Shown here one piece after another: positions 44,730-53,437 of a stretch of DNA of 64,000 nt. How positions within the stretch are numbered: position 1 is the first letter of the stretch; every line of letters starts with the position of its first letter. A model generated the notes under the pieces. The model had not been told where the DNA came from. It saw nothing but the letters and a program-made list of their open reading frames with translations, and ran no database searches. The position numbers were made by a program, and so were the translations under genes. The stretch comes from an uncultured Pelagibacteraceae bacterium (lineage in GTDB: Bacteria > Pseudomonadota > Alphaproteobacteria > Pelagibacterales > Pelagibacteraceae), in NCBI GenBank assembly GCA_902594675.1, contig CACJNE010000002.1, positions 67,501-131,500 of the forward strand, written 5' to 3'.

Positions 44730-44774
44730 TTGTATAGGAATATTTATAGGCTTACCCACTATATTCCTATACAA
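44730..44774 (-). terminator. 14-bp perfect hairpin downstream of cspA
   Basis: TTGTATAGGAATAT (44730-44743) and ATATTCCTATACAA (44761-44774) form a perfect 14-bp stem with a 17-nt loop, starting 20 nt after the cspA stop. Position suggests a 3'-end structure for cspA. It lacks a clean U-tract on the minus strand, so it may be a stabilising or processing hairpin rather than a classic intrinsic terminator. Confidence 0.5.
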
Positions 44775-44794
44775 AATTTTAAATGAAATAAATT

Positions 44795-45007
44795 TTAAGA
44801 TGTTTTCTTTAAATTTACAGCGCTAGGACCTTTGTCTCCATCCTGAATTTCAAATTCTACAGCGTCGTTCTCATTCAAAAAACGAAGTCCTGCTTCACGA
44901 ACTGCGCTTGCATGAACGAAACAATCTTTTTCTCCGTCTTCTCTTTCTATAAATCCGTAGCCCTTCTTACCGTTGAACCACTTTACTTTACCTTTTAATG
45001 TACTCAT
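44795..45007 (-). CDS. Cold shock domain protein
   Basis: 70 residues, one cold shock domain. RNP1 is KGYGFIERE and RNP2 is DCFVHAS. It binds single-stranded RNA/DNA and melts mRNA structure. It lies 117 nt downstream of tRNA-Phe on the same strand; that stretch could be its 5' leader. A 14-bp hairpin follows its stop. Family CspA-like; which paralog cannot be said. Confidence 0.95.
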   Translation of the reverse strand: MSTLKGKVKWFNGKKGYGFIEREDGEKDCFVHASAVREAGLRFLNENDAVEFEIQDGDKGPSAVNLKKTS

Positions 45008-45124
45008 ACTTTTTGTTTACTCTTTCTTTATTGTATTAAACTTAGCTAAACTTCAGCTAGCGGGATAATTATTAGATTTTAAATTTGAATGCAAGCTTTA
45101 ATCAAGCGCACTTTTAACAGTTTG

Positions 45125-45200
45125 TGGTGGCTTCGGCGGGACTCGAACCAGCGACACAAGCCTTTTCAGGGCTCTGCTCTACCAACTGAGCTACGAAGCC
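45125..45200 (-). tRNA. tRNA-Phe (GAA), CCA encoded
   Basis: Minus-strand cloverleaf of 76 nt. The acceptor GGCTTCG pairs with CGAAGCC, discriminator A, CCA encoded at 45125-45127. The anticodon stem GAGCC/GGCTT surrounds CTGAAAA, anticodon GAA. The D-arm TAGCTCAGTTGGTAGAGCA and T-arm GTTCGAGTC are standard. The 5' end is 5 nt after the infA stop, so the tRNA is probably cut out of the infA transcript. An apparent plus-strand ORF across it is an artefact. Confidence 0.98.
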
Positions 45201-45205
45201 AAAGT

Positions 45206-45424
45206 TTAAAATCTAAAAATAATTCGTCCCTTAGAGAGGTCGTAAGGACTGATCTCAACAGTAACATTATCACCTTGCAAAACTCGAATTCTATTTTTTC
45301 TTAACTTCCCAGCAGTATGTGCAGTAACAATTTGTTTATTTTCATCTAATTGTACTCTGAACATTGCATTAGGAAGGAGATCAATTACTTTTCCTTTGAA
45401 CTCTAACAAGTCTTGTTTTGCCAA
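45206..45424 (-). CDS. infA: Translation initiation factor IF-1
   Basis: 72 residues, single OB fold, with the family segments [36 protein letters not shown] and [10 protein letters not shown]. It binds the ribosomal A site during initiation. It lies 2 nt downstream of hisD and 5 nt upstream of tRNA-Phe, all on the minus strand. Confidence 0.97.
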   Translation of the reverse strand: MAKQDLLEFKGKVIDLLPNAMFRVQLDENKQIVTAHTAGKLRKNRIRVLQGDNVTVEISPYDLSKGRIIFRF

Positions 45425-45426
45425 TA

Positions 45427-46692
45427 TTACTTTCTCCTTATTCTAGATTTTATACTTAAAGCATGACCTTTTAATTCTTCATACTCAGCGAGATGTTTAG
45501 CGTATTCTCCTATTTTCTCAACACCTTTTTTTGAGAGTGTTATTAGGCTGATTTTTTTATAAAATTCATTAAGACTTAATCCTGAAGAAAATTTAGCTGA
45601 TGCATTTGTAGGTAATACGTGGTTTGTACCAACAGCATAATCACTTAATGCCATAGGAGAGTACTTGCCTATACAAATACTTCCCGCATTAAATATTTTA
45701 TCTTTATATTTTTTGTAGTTGCTTACATTTAACTCTAAATGTTCAGGAGCTATTTCATTAATTACATTTATAATTTGCTTATCATTATTTACTTTTAGGA
45801 TCAGTCCATTATTTTTGATGCTTTTTGTAGCAATTCTTTTTCTTGGTATTTTTTTTAATTTTGAAATCAAATCTTTTTTAAATCTTTTTATTAAATTTAT
45901 ATCTTTTGTAATTAAAATACACTGCGAGTTTACATCATGCTCTGCTTGCCCAATCATAGATGTCGTGACCTCATTCAAATTAGTTTTGCTATCTGCTAAT
46001 ATTGTTATTTCTGAGGGGCCTGCAATCATACCTTCAATACCTACGTCTCCAAAAACTTGTCTTTTGGCACCAGCAACAAAAATATTCCCTGGACCAACAA
46101 TTTTATTTACTTTTTGGATATAAGCCAAACTTCCAATTGCTTGCGCTCCTCCCATAGAATAAATTTCATTTATACCTACTTTTTTTGCTGCATATAAAAC
46201 TGCTGGATTAAGTTTTCCATTATTTTTTGGATTTGCTAATACAATTCTTTTTACACCCGCAATTTTTGCAGGAATTGCATTCATCAATAATGTAGATGGC
46301 AAGTTAGCTGGAACATATATTCCCACCGATTGGATTGGAACATATTTATATTCTATTTTATTATTTAAACTATCTTTATATAAAATATTCTTGTTTTTTT
46401 GTTTAATATGAAAATTGAATATTCTCTTCAATGCAAAATCAATTGCTCTTTTAATCTTAGGATCCAGAAATTTAATTGCATTATTTATTTCTTTAATACT
46501 CGGCTTAATTTGATTATTTTTACTAAATTTTTTTTCATATTTTATAAGTGATTTATTTTTATTTTTCTTAATATCGCTAAGGATCTTGGATATAATTTTA
46601 TTTTCAGGTTTTTTTGAGGACCTTCTAACGTCTAGGAATTTTGTTAAATTATCTAAATAGTTTTTTTTATTACAATTTATCTGTTTTATCAT
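45427..46692 (-). CDS. hisD: Histidinol dehydrogenase
   Basis: 421 residues. [41 protein letters not shown] and the metal/substrate region [13 protein letters not shown] and PEHLEL are visible. It does the last two oxidations to histidine, with zinc and NAD. The order DUF2948-hisD is typical of Alphaproteobacteria; the two overlap by 23 nt. hisG and hisZ lie 3-5 kb away in another cluster. Confidence 0.96.
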   Translation of the reverse strand: MIKQINCNKKNYLDNLTKFLDVRRSSKKPENKIISKILSDIKKNKNKSLIKYEKKFSKNNQIKPSIKEINNAIKFLDPKIKRAIDFALKRIFNFHIKQKNKNILYKDSLNNKIEYKYVPIQSVGIYVPANLPSTLLMNAIPAKIAGVKRIVLANPKNNGKLNPAVLYAAKKVGINEIYSMGGAQAIGSLAYIQKVNKIVGPGNIFVAGAKRQVFGDVGIEGMIAGPSEITILADSKTNLNEVTTSMIGQAEHDVNSQCILITKDINLIKRFKKDLISKLKKIPRKRIATKSIKNNGLILKVNNDKQIINVINEIAPEHLELNVSNYKKYKDKIFNAGSICIGKYSPMALSDYAVGTNHVLPTNASAKFSSGLSLNEFYKKISLITLSKKGVEKIGEYAKHLAEYEELKGHALSIKSRIRRK

Positions 46693-47086
46693 TTTCTAAT
46701 TTTTGATCCTCTAGTGTAACTTCAATTACCTCAGCGGAAAGAGTTATAATTCTATTTTTCGAAAATAACATAATTATTTCGAAGTTTTGTTCTTTCTTAA
46801 AAATATCAATAGTTAAGAGTTCTAATGAAAGATTCGGGTCTTTTTGGTCTATATTCTTTGATTTAGAAGAATTTATAAATTCAAATTTAATAATACTGTT
46901 TATTAGCTTATTTTTATTTTCCTCCTCTTTACTAAGTCTTAATATAGACATTAAGAAAATCTTATTTGAAGCTAAATACTTAACATCTTTTATATTTACC
47001 GTCCCTTCAGAACAGCAAGCTGAAATGACATTTAGATCCTCGGGGGATTGCGCAATTATCTTTTTTAAGTATTGATTTTCCATCAA
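46670..47086 (-). CDS. DUF2948 family protein
   Basis: 138 residues. It matches the DUF2948 pattern: IAQSPEDLNVISACCSEGTV near the start, YLASNKIFLMSILRL, a middle strand FEFINSSKSKNIDQK, LSLELLTIDIF, and the end IITLSAEVIEVTLED. Members occur between murA and hisD in Alphaproteobacteria, as here. No function is known. It overlaps both neighbours (4 nt with murA, 23 nt with hisD). Confidence 0.85.
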   Translation of the reverse strand: MMENQYLKKIIAQSPEDLNVISACCSEGTVNIKDVKYLASNKIFLMSILRLSKEEENKNKLINSIIKFEFINSSKSKNIDQKDPNLSLELLTIDIFKKEQNFEIIMLFSKNRIITLSAEVIEVTLEDQKLENDKTDKL

Positions 47087-48345
47087 CTTATACGTCTTAT
47101 ATTTACACCTACTTTTCTGAGTTTATTCTCTATATTTTCATATCCTCTATCTAAGTGGTAAATTCTATTAATAGTAGATGTCCCTTTGGCAACCATTGCA
47201 GCTAGAACTAATGCAACTGAGGCTCTTAGGTCACTAGACATTAATTCTGCAGCCTTAAAATTTGTGCTGCCTAAAATTAAAGCCTTGTTTTTTTTTATTA
47301 TGATTTCAGCACCTAATCTTCTTAATTCAGCAACATGCATAAATCTATTCTCAAAAATACTCTCCGTTATTAAGCTTTTTCCTTTTGCCTTGCATAAAAG
47401 AACCATGAATTGTGCTTGCAAATCTGTTGGAAAATTTGGGTACTCTTTTGTAACTAAATTAGTGATATTTTTGATTTTTTTTGGACCTAGTATATGAATT
47501 TGATTTTTACTTGTTTTAATTTTAGCTCCAACCTTCCTTAGTAAAGATAGTTCTACTTTAATAATTTTTGGATCAAAGTTATTTATCTTTAAATTACCAC
47601 CAGTCAAACATGCTGCCACACAAAAGGTCCCGGTTTCAATTCTGTCTGACATAACTGAGTAAATAGTGCTTTTTAAATTTTTTATTCCTTCAATCCTCAA
47701 AGTCCGCTTGCCAATAAATTTTATTTTAGCACCACCTGATTTTAAAAAATTTATTAAATCGATTATTTCTGGTTCAATTGCGCAATTTCTAAGAATTGTA
47801 ATTCCTTTTGCTAAGCATGCTGCTATAATTGTATTTTCAGTTGCTCCAACACTGATTTTTGAAAATCTAATTTTCGCACCTTCTAATTTTCCTTTGGTAT
47901 TTGCATGTATATAACCTTTTTTGATTTCATATTTCATTCCAAGTTTTTTAAGTGCATTTAAATGATAATTTACAGGTCTTGCTCCAATTAAGCAGCCTCC
48001 AGGTAAAGAAATAATAGATTTTTGATACTTAGCAACTAGTGCACCTAGAACTAAAATTCCAGCCCTCATTGTTCTAACAAGAGAATATGAAGCAAAAAGT
48101 TTATGTTTTTTTTTCTTTGTTATTTTTACAGTTTTCCTATCTTTGCTAAATTTTACAACAGACCCAAGAGATATTAAAAGATTAATCATTGTATCTATAT
48201 CTTTCACTCTTGGTAAATTTTTAATCACAACTTCATTTTCAAATAAAATTGTTGATGCTAATATTGGTAAGGCAGCATTTTTAGAGCCTGAAATTGCGAT
48301 CTCTCCCTTTAATTTACTAGGGCCTTTAACAATAAATTTGTCCAT
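47083..48345 (-). CDS. murA: UDP-N-acetylglucosamine 1-carboxyvinyltransferase
   Basis: 420 residues, EPSP-synthase-type fold. ISGSKNAALPILAST near the start and the catalytic Cys in GGCLIGARPVNYHL are intact (Cys, so fosfomycin-sensitive type). DLRASVALVLAAMVAKG is near the end. It commits UDP-GlcNAc to peptidoglycan synthesis. It follows dcd by 2 nt. Confidence 0.96.
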   Translation of the reverse strand: MDKFIVKGPSKLKGEIAISGSKNAALPILASTILFENEVVIKNLPRVKDIDTMINLLISLGSVVKFSKDRKTVKITKKKKHKLFASYSLVRTMRAGILVLGALVAKYQKSIISLPGGCLIGARPVNYHLNALKKLGMKYEIKKGYIHANTKGKLEGAKIRFSKISVGATENTIIAACLAKGITILRNCAIEPEIIDLINFLKSGGAKIKFIGKRTLRIEGIKNLKSTIYSVMSDRIETGTFCVAACLTGGNLKINNFDPKIIKVELSLLRKVGAKIKTSKNQIHILGPKKIKNITNLVTKEYPNFPTDLQAQFMVLLCKAKGKSLITESIFENRFMHVAELRRLGAEIIIKKNKALILGSTNFKAAELMSSDLRASVALVLAAMVAKGTSTINRIYHLDRGYENIENKLRKVGVNIRRIS

Positions 48346-48347
48346 TA

Positions 48348-48902
48348 TTATATTTTTGGAAGTGTAACTCCCTTTTGGCCCTGATATTTGCCATTTCTGT
48401 CTGCATATGAAACTGATGGGTCTTCATTACCTTTGATGAATACAAATTGTGCAACACCTTCGTTAGCATAAATTTTTGCTGGAAGTGGGGTTGTATTTGA
48501 AAATTCTAAAGTTACATGACCCTCCCACCCTGGCTCTAGTGGTGTAACATTAACAATTATTCCACATCTTGCATATGTTGATTTTCCTAAACATATGACT
48601 AAAACATTTTTTGGAATTTTAAAATATTCTACTGTTCTTGCTAATACAAATGAGTTTGGTGGTATAATACACTCAGATGAATTTTTTGTAATAAAATTTG
48701 ATGATTTAAAATTTTTTGGATCCACAATTTCAGAATTGACATTAGTAAAAATTTTAAATTCGTCAGAAACTCTTGCGTCATAACCATAAGATGATACACC
48801 AAATGATATTTTATCACCTCGAACTTGTTTATCTTCAAATGGGGAAATCATATTATAATCTCTAGCCATTTGAATAATCCACTTATCAGATTGAACTGAC
48901 AT
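48348..48902 (-). CDS. dcd: dCTP deaminase
   Basis: 184 residues with [18 protein letters not shown], the catalytic-region [15 protein letters not shown] and the nucleotide-binding end [17 protein letters not shown]. It deaminates dCTP to dUTP for thymidylate synthesis. Its ATG shares a base with the stop codon of the 34-residue gene upstream (TAATG arrangement), suggesting coupled translation. Confidence 0.95.
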   Translation of the reverse strand: MSVQSDKWIIQMARDYNMISPFEDKQVRGDKISFGVSSYGYDARVSDEFKIFTNVNSEIVDPKNFKSSNFITKNSSECIIPPNSFVLARTVEYFKIPKNVLVICLGKSTYARCGIIVNVTPLEPGWEGHVTLEFSNTTPLPAKIYANEGVAQFVFIKGNEDPSVSYADRNGKYQGQKGVTLPKI

Positions 48903-49006
48903 TATTTATTTTTTTTCTTTGTTTTCTTTTGGAATTCTTTTCTTTTTCTTAAATTTTTTCTTAAAGCAAGTTCAAGTTTGCTCAAATTATTTTTTTTTGA
49001 ACTCAT
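48902..49006 (-). CDS. Small basic protein (34 residues), alphaproteobacterial type
   Basis: ATG at 49006, stop at 48902-48904. The product begins [19 protein letters not shown] and continues with [13 protein letters not shown]. It resembles the tiny Arg/Lys-rich proteins with an LRxNLRRRK core found in many Alphaproteobacteria. The stop overlaps the dcd ATG and the start is 3 nt from the stop of the 65-residue gene upstream, so it fits the operon exactly. Function unknown. Confidence 0.7.
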   Translation of the reverse strand: MSSKKNNLSKLELALRKNLRKRKEFQKKTKKKNK

Positions 49007-49009
49007 AAT

Positions 49010-49207
49010 TTATTTTTTATTAGGATTTGTAAGATGATCTAGAGTGATAACTTGATCAATAGGAATTGTTTTGTCATCTTCTATTTTTTCTGGTCCAGCT
49101 TTGATTTGCCTTTTAGCTCTTTTTTCTGCAAGTTTTTTTTCTCTTTTTGCTTTTTTTTCCATAAGCTTTGCATTTTTATTAGCCCCATATGTGTAGTGAA
49201 TTCCCAT
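49010..49207 (-). CDS. Small highly charged hypothetical protein (65 residues)
   Basis: Residues 12-37 are almost all Lys/Arg/Glu/Ala (KKAKREKKLAEKRAKRQIKA), a single charged helix. The tail is IDQVITLDHLTNPNKK. I do not recognise a family. The start may be at 49207 or at the internal Met 16. It is the first gene of the run leading to dcd, murA, DUF2948, hisD and infA. A nucleic-acid or ribosome contact is possible but is inference from charge alone. Confidence 0.6.
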   Translation of the reverse strand: MGIHYTYGANKNAKLMEKKAKREKKLAEKRAKRQIKAGPEKIEDDKTIPIDQVITLDHLTNPNKK

Positions 49208-49302
49208 AACATTTTCCTCAATTAGATATAACTTATTTTGAAAAAAAATTAAGGCAATAATTTGAAAAAGTTAAATTTATACACTAATTTAAGTTAAATA
49301 TT

Positions 49303-49376
49303 GCCCTTATAGTTAAATGGTATAACACATCCATGGTAAGGATGAGTTTCCAGTTCAATTCTGGGTGAGGGCACCA
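49303..49376 (+). tRNA. tRNA-Thr (GGT), CCA encoded
   Basis: Plus-strand cloverleaf. The acceptor GCCCTTA pairs with TGAGGGC (two G-U/A-U relaxed pairs), discriminator A, CCA at 49374-49376. The anticodon stem CATCC/GGATG surrounds ATGGTAA, anticodon GGT. The D-arm is short and AT-rich (AGTTAAATGGTATAAC). It ends 3 nt from the convergent stop of the VTT-family gene. Confidence 0.95.
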
Positions 49377-49379
49377 GTT

Positions 49380-50099
49380 TTATTTTGTGTAAAATTTTTT
49401 TTTAAATACAAATCCAATTAAAACTAAAATAAGAATGCCAAGAATTGGCAAATAAATATCTGGAGTAAAAATTAGTTCAAGAATAGTTGGAACCTCAGAA
49501 TTTTCTTCTAAAATCTTACTCAAACCAGCTCCGAGAGATGCTCCAACAAATAATTGTGGAGTCATTCCAATTATTGACCCCAAAAAAAAGTTTGAGACTT
49601 TAACATTAAAAATTGTTGGTAAAATGTTTGAAATAAAAAAAGGAATACCACCAATAAATCTATAAATTAAAAAAAAAACAAATTCATTCTTTTTAAAATT
49701 TTCAGTCAAATTACTAAAACGTGATGAGAATTTTTCTTCAACTAAATCTTTTAAAAAGTAATTAGCGAATAAATATAAAAGCGTTGCACCAATAGATAAT
49801 CCAAATACTATTAGTAAAGTTCCTAACCACTTACCAAAGATAAAACCACCGACTAAAAATACAGGTGATCCGAAACCCAATAAAAGAACCCATACTATAG
49901 TTCCTAATAAAAAAATAACACTTGAAATAAAAATATTACTGTTTTTAATTTCTTCCAAAGCAATTCTATTTTCTCTGATTAATTCATAACTTGAAAAATC
50001 CTGAAATGAAAACATGTTAAAAAAAAACAATAAAAAAACAAATATTATCAAAATGTAAGCAGAGCCTAAAAATACTTTAATTTTTTTTTCTCTATTCAT
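49380..50099 (-). CDS. VTT domain (TVP38/TMEM64, DedA-like) membrane protein
   Basis: 239 residues with about five hydrophobic segments. The SNARE-associated/VTT core is recognisable: the GSPVFLVGGFIFGKWLGT re-entrant-loop region and the conserved FLIYRFIGGIPFFISN followed by SNFFLGSIIGMTPQL. VTT proteins include lipid scramblases and undecaprenyl-phosphate flippases; the substrate here is unknown. It is divergent from rpmH across 83 bp. Confidence 0.88.
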   Translation of the reverse strand: MNREKKIKVFLGSAYILIIFVFLLFFFNMFSFQDFSSYELIRENRIALEEIKNSNIFISSVIFLLGTIVWVLLLGFGSPVFLVGGFIFGKWLGTLLIVFGLSIGATLLYLFANYFLKDLVEEKFSSRFSNLTENFKKNEFVFFLIYRFIGGIPFFISNILPTIFNVKVSNFFLGSIIGMTPQLFVGASLGAGLSKILEENSEVPTILELIFTPDIYLPILGILILVLIGFVFKKKFYTK

Positions 50100-50182
50100 T
50101 GATTTTTTAACTTATTAAAAATCACTGTACTTATATACATTTATTTGTATAACTACCGAAATTTAACAATAAATTAACAACA

Positions 50183-50320
50183 ATGAAACGTACATATCAA
50201 CCAAGTAATAGAAAAAGAAAAAAAGCTGTTGGTTTTAGAGCTAAAAGAAAAACTAAGGGTGGAAGAAAAGTATTAAAAAGAAGAAGGGCTAAAGGAAGAA
50301 AAAAATTAACAAACGCTTAA
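50183..50320 (+). CDS. rpmH: 50S ribosomal protein L34
   Basis: 45 residues, start ATG at 50183, stop at 50318-50320. It begins [20 protein letters not shown] and has the signature [19 protein letters not shown]. It is a structural protein of the large subunit. Its stop overlaps the rnpA ATG (TAATG), the conserved rpmH-rnpA arrangement. The 83-bp upstream spacer must carry the operon promoter. Confidence 0.98.
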   Translation: MKRTYQPSNRKRKKAVGFRAKRKTKGGRKVLKRRRAKGRKKLTNA

Positions 50321-50661
50321 TGAAAAAAAAGATTGTTAGCCTTTCTAAAAATGAAGACTTTAAGTCAATTCTTAGTGGAAAAAAGATTTCAAACAAGTAT
50401 TTAACAGTTTTCTTTAAAAAACTTTCACATAAAAATACTAGCAGATTAAATATTAGCTTTGTAGCCAAAAAAAAAATAGGAAATGCCGTTATTAGAAATA
50501 GAATTAAAAGAAGATTAAGAAATATAATGAATGACGCTTTAAAAACAATTAATATTAATCTAAATTATTGCTATTTATTAATAGCAAGAATATCTGTTAA
50601 CAATGATCCCTATGAGAAAATAAAAATGGTAACACTTGAGGATTTAAAAAAAATTAAATGA
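50320..50661 (+). CDS. rnpA: Ribonuclease P protein component
   Basis: 113 residues. The RNR-type motif is present in IGNAVIRNRIKRRLR (about 50-64) after an N-terminal FVAKKK strand. It helps RNase P RNA remove 5' leaders from pre-tRNAs, which here includes tRNAs embedded in mRNAs (tRNA-Phe after infA). It overlaps yidD by 4 nt. Confidence 0.95.
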   Translation: MKKKIVSLSKNEDFKSILSGKKISNKYLTVFFKKLSHKNTSRLNISFVAKKKIGNAVIRNRIKRRLRNIMNDALKTININLNYCYLLIARISVNNDPYEKIKMVTLEDLKKIK

Positions 50662-50900
50662 ACAAACTTATAAAATATTTAATGATCAAAACTATAAAAT
50701 TATACCAAATAGTGATATCTCCATTTTTAGGAAACAACTGTAGATATCTTCCGACATGTTCAGATTATTTTATAGAAAATTTAAAAGAGTATGGAATTTT
50801 TAAAGGAAGTATTAATGGATTTAAAAGAATTTTAAGTTGTCACCCTGTAAAATTTTTAGGTGGCGGTGAGGGATTTGATCCAGTCAAAAAGAAAAAGTAG
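50658..50900 (+). CDS. yidD: Membrane protein insertion efficiency factor YidD
   Basis: 80 residues. The family pattern is clear: IKLYQIVISPFLGNNCRYLP, then TCSDYFIENL and GFKRILSCHP. It is a small inner-membrane-associated protein that assists YidC insertion. It overlaps rnpA by 4 nt and is 3 nt from yidC. Confidence 0.95.
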   Translation: MNKLIKYLMIKTIKLYQIVISPFLGNNCRYLPTCSDYFIENLKEYGIFKGSINGFKRILSCHPVKFLGGGEGFDPVKKKK

Positions 50901-50903
50901 TTT

Positions 50904-52586
50904 ATGGATACAAAAAATGTAATTGCTGCGATATCTTTAAGTGCAGCTGTCATAATACTCTACAGTTTATTTTTTGCTCCTCCTGTAGTGGATCAAAAAA
51001 ATATCTCAAGTGATAAAAACACTTCTGGTCAAAATTCTTCATCAGATGCACCTTCATTAGTTCAAGATGAGAAAATAATCAAGATTTCAAGAGATGAAGC
51101 TTTGAAGGAGAATAAAAGAATTTTATTCGAAAATGATAAAATTAAAGGCTCAATTTCATTGCAAGGTTCATCTATTGACGACTTAACCTTTAAGAACTAC
51201 ACAAACACTCTAAATGGAGATGATAATGTTGTATTGTTAAATCCTAAACAATCTGAAAATGGATACTATGTAGAAACTGGTTGGGCAACAACTAATAAAA
51301 ATATTGATCTACCAAATTCAAAAACATTGTGGAAGATTGAAGGAAATAGGAAACTTACACCAAATTCATCTATAAAATTAAGTTGGAAAAATAATCAGAA
51401 TATCAAATTTATAAAAGAAATAAGTATTGATAATCAATATCTTTTCGACATTAAACAAACTATAGAAAATAATTCTGATAAAACTTATAATTTTTATCCT
51501 TACGGTCAAATCATAAGAAATATTGCTCCAGAAGTAACAAATTTTTATATTTTGCATGAAGGACTAATTGGCGTTTTTGACGATCAATTAGTTGAAGAGG
51601 ATTATGATGATATAGAGGAAAAAAAATACTCTATAAATGCGAATACTGGATGGCTGGGTATTACTGATAAATATTGGATTGCTAGTCTTATCCCGGAAAA
51701 TGGGAAGAGTTTCAGGTCTGATTTTGATTATAAAAATAAATTTAGAGCAAATTTCATAGAGACAGAAGCAACTGAAATTGGTGCTAATGAAATAAAAACT
51801 AATTCTATCAGAGCAATAGTGGCGGCAAAAGAAGTAAACGTTATTGATGGCTATGCCGAAACTGAAAATATTAGTAAGTTTGATTTAGCTATAGATTGGG
51901 GATGGTTCTACTTTATAGTGAAACCTTTATTTTTTGCAATTCAATATTTCTTTAATCTTGCTGGTAATTTTGGAATAGCAATTATTATGATTACTGCTTG
52001 TATTAGATTAGTATTTTTTCCACTTGCTAATTACTCATTTAAATCAATGGCTAAAATGAAAGTTCTCCAACCAGAAATGACAAGGCTAAAAGAGTTGCAT
52101 AAAGAGGATAAAATGAAACTTCAACAAGAAATGATGGCATTGTACAAAAGAGAGAAAGTTAATCCAATCAGCGGGTGCCTTCCAATTTTCATACAAATTC
52201 CATTTTTCTTTGCCATCTATAAGGTTTTATTTGTAACTATTGAAATGAGACATCAGCCATTTTTTGGTTGGATAAAAGATTTAAGTGAAAGGGATCCTAC
52301 TTCTATATTTAATTTGTTTGGTTTAATTCCATGGGATCCTCCTTCTTTTTTACTTATTGGTGTTTGGCCGTGTTTAATGGGTGTTTCAATGTGGATGCAA
52401 CAAAAACTAAATCCAACACCTCCTGATCCTGTACAAGCAAAAATATTTATGTTTTTCCCTTTATTTTTAACAGTGATATTAGCTCCTTTTCCAGCTGGAC
52501 TAGTCATTTACTGGACTATAAATAACATATTAACAATGGCTCAACAGTACATCATCATTAAGAGAACGACTGTCAAAACCGTTTAA
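50904..52586 (+). CDS. yidC: Membrane protein insertase YidC
   Basis: 560 residues. The N-terminal helix (about 5-24) is followed by a large periplasmic beta domain (about 60-330) and the five-helix 60KD_IMP core with FGIAIIMITACIRLVFFPL, the cytoplasmic hairpin and CLPIFIQIPFFFAIYKVL. It inserts proteins alone or with SecYEG/SRP. It is followed by argB after 2 nt; the engB gene often found here is not present. Confidence 0.96.
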   Translation: MDTKNVIAAISLSAAVIILYSLFFAPPVVDQKNISSDKNTSGQNSSSDAPSLVQDEKIIKISRDEALKENKRILFENDKIKGSISLQGSSIDDLTFKNYTNTLNGDDNVVLLNPKQSENGYYVETGWATTNKNIDLPNSKTLWKIEGNRKLTPNSSIKLSWKNNQNIKFIKEISIDNQYLFDIKQTIENNSDKTYNFYPYGQIIRNIAPEVTNFYILHEGLIGVFDDQLVEEDYDDIEEKKYSINANTGWLGITDKYWIASLIPENGKSFRSDFDYKNKFRANFIETEATEIGANEIKTNSIRAIVAAKEVNVIDGYAETENISKFDLAIDWGWFYFIVKPLFFAIQYFFNLAGNFGIAIIMITACIRLVFFPLANYSFKSMAKMKVLQPEMTRLKELHKEDKMKLQQEMMALYKREKVNPISGCLPIFIQIPFFFAIYKVLFVTIEMRHQPFFGWIKDLSERDPTSIFNLFGLIPWDPPSFLLIGVWPCLMGVSMWMQQKLNPTPPDPVQAKIFMFFPLFLTVILAPFPAGLVIYWTINNILTMAQQYIIIKRTTVKTV

Positions 52587-52588
52587 AA

Positions 52589-53437
52589 ATGGAAATAGAG
52601 AAAATTGTACCCAAAGACGGTCCTACAATCGATGAATTTAAAAAATATATAGATAAATATAAAGATCAGTTAATTGTAATTAAATATGGGGGGAATGTTT
52701 TTATCGATAGGGATATCTTTAATAATTTTATTTCAGATATTAGTATTTTAAATAAATTAGGACTTTCTATAATTATAGTTCATGGAGGCGGGCCTAGAAT
52801 TAAAAGAGAGTTAGATAAATCGAATATTCAATCAAAATTTATAAGAGGATTAAGAGTTACAGATGAAAAAATTATTAACATAGTTGAAAATGTCCTTATC
52901 GACTTTAATGAGGATATTGTAAATTCTTTAGTCGAAAAAGGTGCATATGCAGTTTCCCTAAATACAAAGAAAAACAACGCTATAGAAGTAATTCCAGAGG
53001 CAGAAGAACTAGGATTTGTTGGTATTCCAAATAAAATAAATGTGGACATAATAAAAGACATAATCAAAATAAATGCAGTACCAATTATTTCTCCTTTAGG
53101 TCTGGGAAAAAATAATCAAACTTATAATATTAATGGAGATACAGCTGCGGGAGCTATAGCAAAATCATTAAAATGTAGAAGATTATTATTAATGACCAAT
53201 GTGGAAGGAGTTTTAAATAAAGAAAAAAAGCTTATCGAAGAGATAAGCTCTTCTGAAATTTTAGAAATGATTAATAATGAAACAATCACAGAGGGCATGA
53301 TACCCAAAATAAATACATGCCTTGATGCGGTAATGAACGGGGTCACAGGAGTAGGAATCATAGATGGAAGAAAAAAACATTCAATTTTGTTCGAATTATT
53401 TTCAGATAAAGGTGCAGGAACATTAATAAGAAGATGA
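52589..53437 (+). CDS. argB: Acetylglutamate kinase
   Basis: 282 residues, amino-acid kinase fold. IKYGGNVF and VHGGGPRIKREL bind ATP and substrate, and NINGDTAAGAIAKSL and GMIPKINTCLDAV follow. The N-terminal extension helix of arginine-inhibited (hexameric) enzymes is present, so arginine feedback is likely. It overlaps the HAD gene by 4 nt. Confidence 0.95.
   Translation: MEIEKIVPKDGPTIDEFKKYIDKYKDQLIVIKYGGNVFIDRDIFNNFISDISILNKLGLSIIIVHGGGPRIKRELDKSNIQSKFIRGLRVTDEKIINIVENVLIDFNEDIVNSLVEKGAYAVSLNTKKNNAIEVIPEAEELGFVGIPNKINVDIIKDIIKINAVPIISPLGLGKNNQTYNINGDTAAGAIAKSLKCRRLLLMTNVEGVLNKEKKLIEEISSSEILEMINNETITEGMIPKINTCLDAVMNGVTGVGIIDGRKKHSILFELFSDKGAGTLIRR

Larger units (their letters stand above)
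44566..44794. other. Gene-free interval with several inverted and direct repeats
   Basis: This 229-nt stretch between tRNA-His and cspA has no ORF I would support. It contains an 11-bp direct repeat (AGTTAAATAGC at 44612 and 44692) and an 8-bp inverted pair (AAATAGTT at 44608-44615, AACTATTT at 44673-44680). Two strong hairpins are listed separately. The tRNA-His promoter should be at its left edge; TATAAA lies about 10-15 nt before the tRNA. It may hold a small RNA or the 3' UTR of cspA. Confidence 0.5.

Noticed and set aside
45089-45304. 71-residue open frame with HKPFQGSALPTELRS
   Set aside because: This is the familiar artefact of translating across a tRNA gene (tRNA-Phe, opposite strand), continuing into antisense of infA.
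50100-50182. Possible replication origin next to rpmH
   Set aside because: rpmH neighbours dnaA/oriC in many bacteria, but there is no dnaA gene and no convincing cluster of DnaA boxes in this 83-bp spacer.
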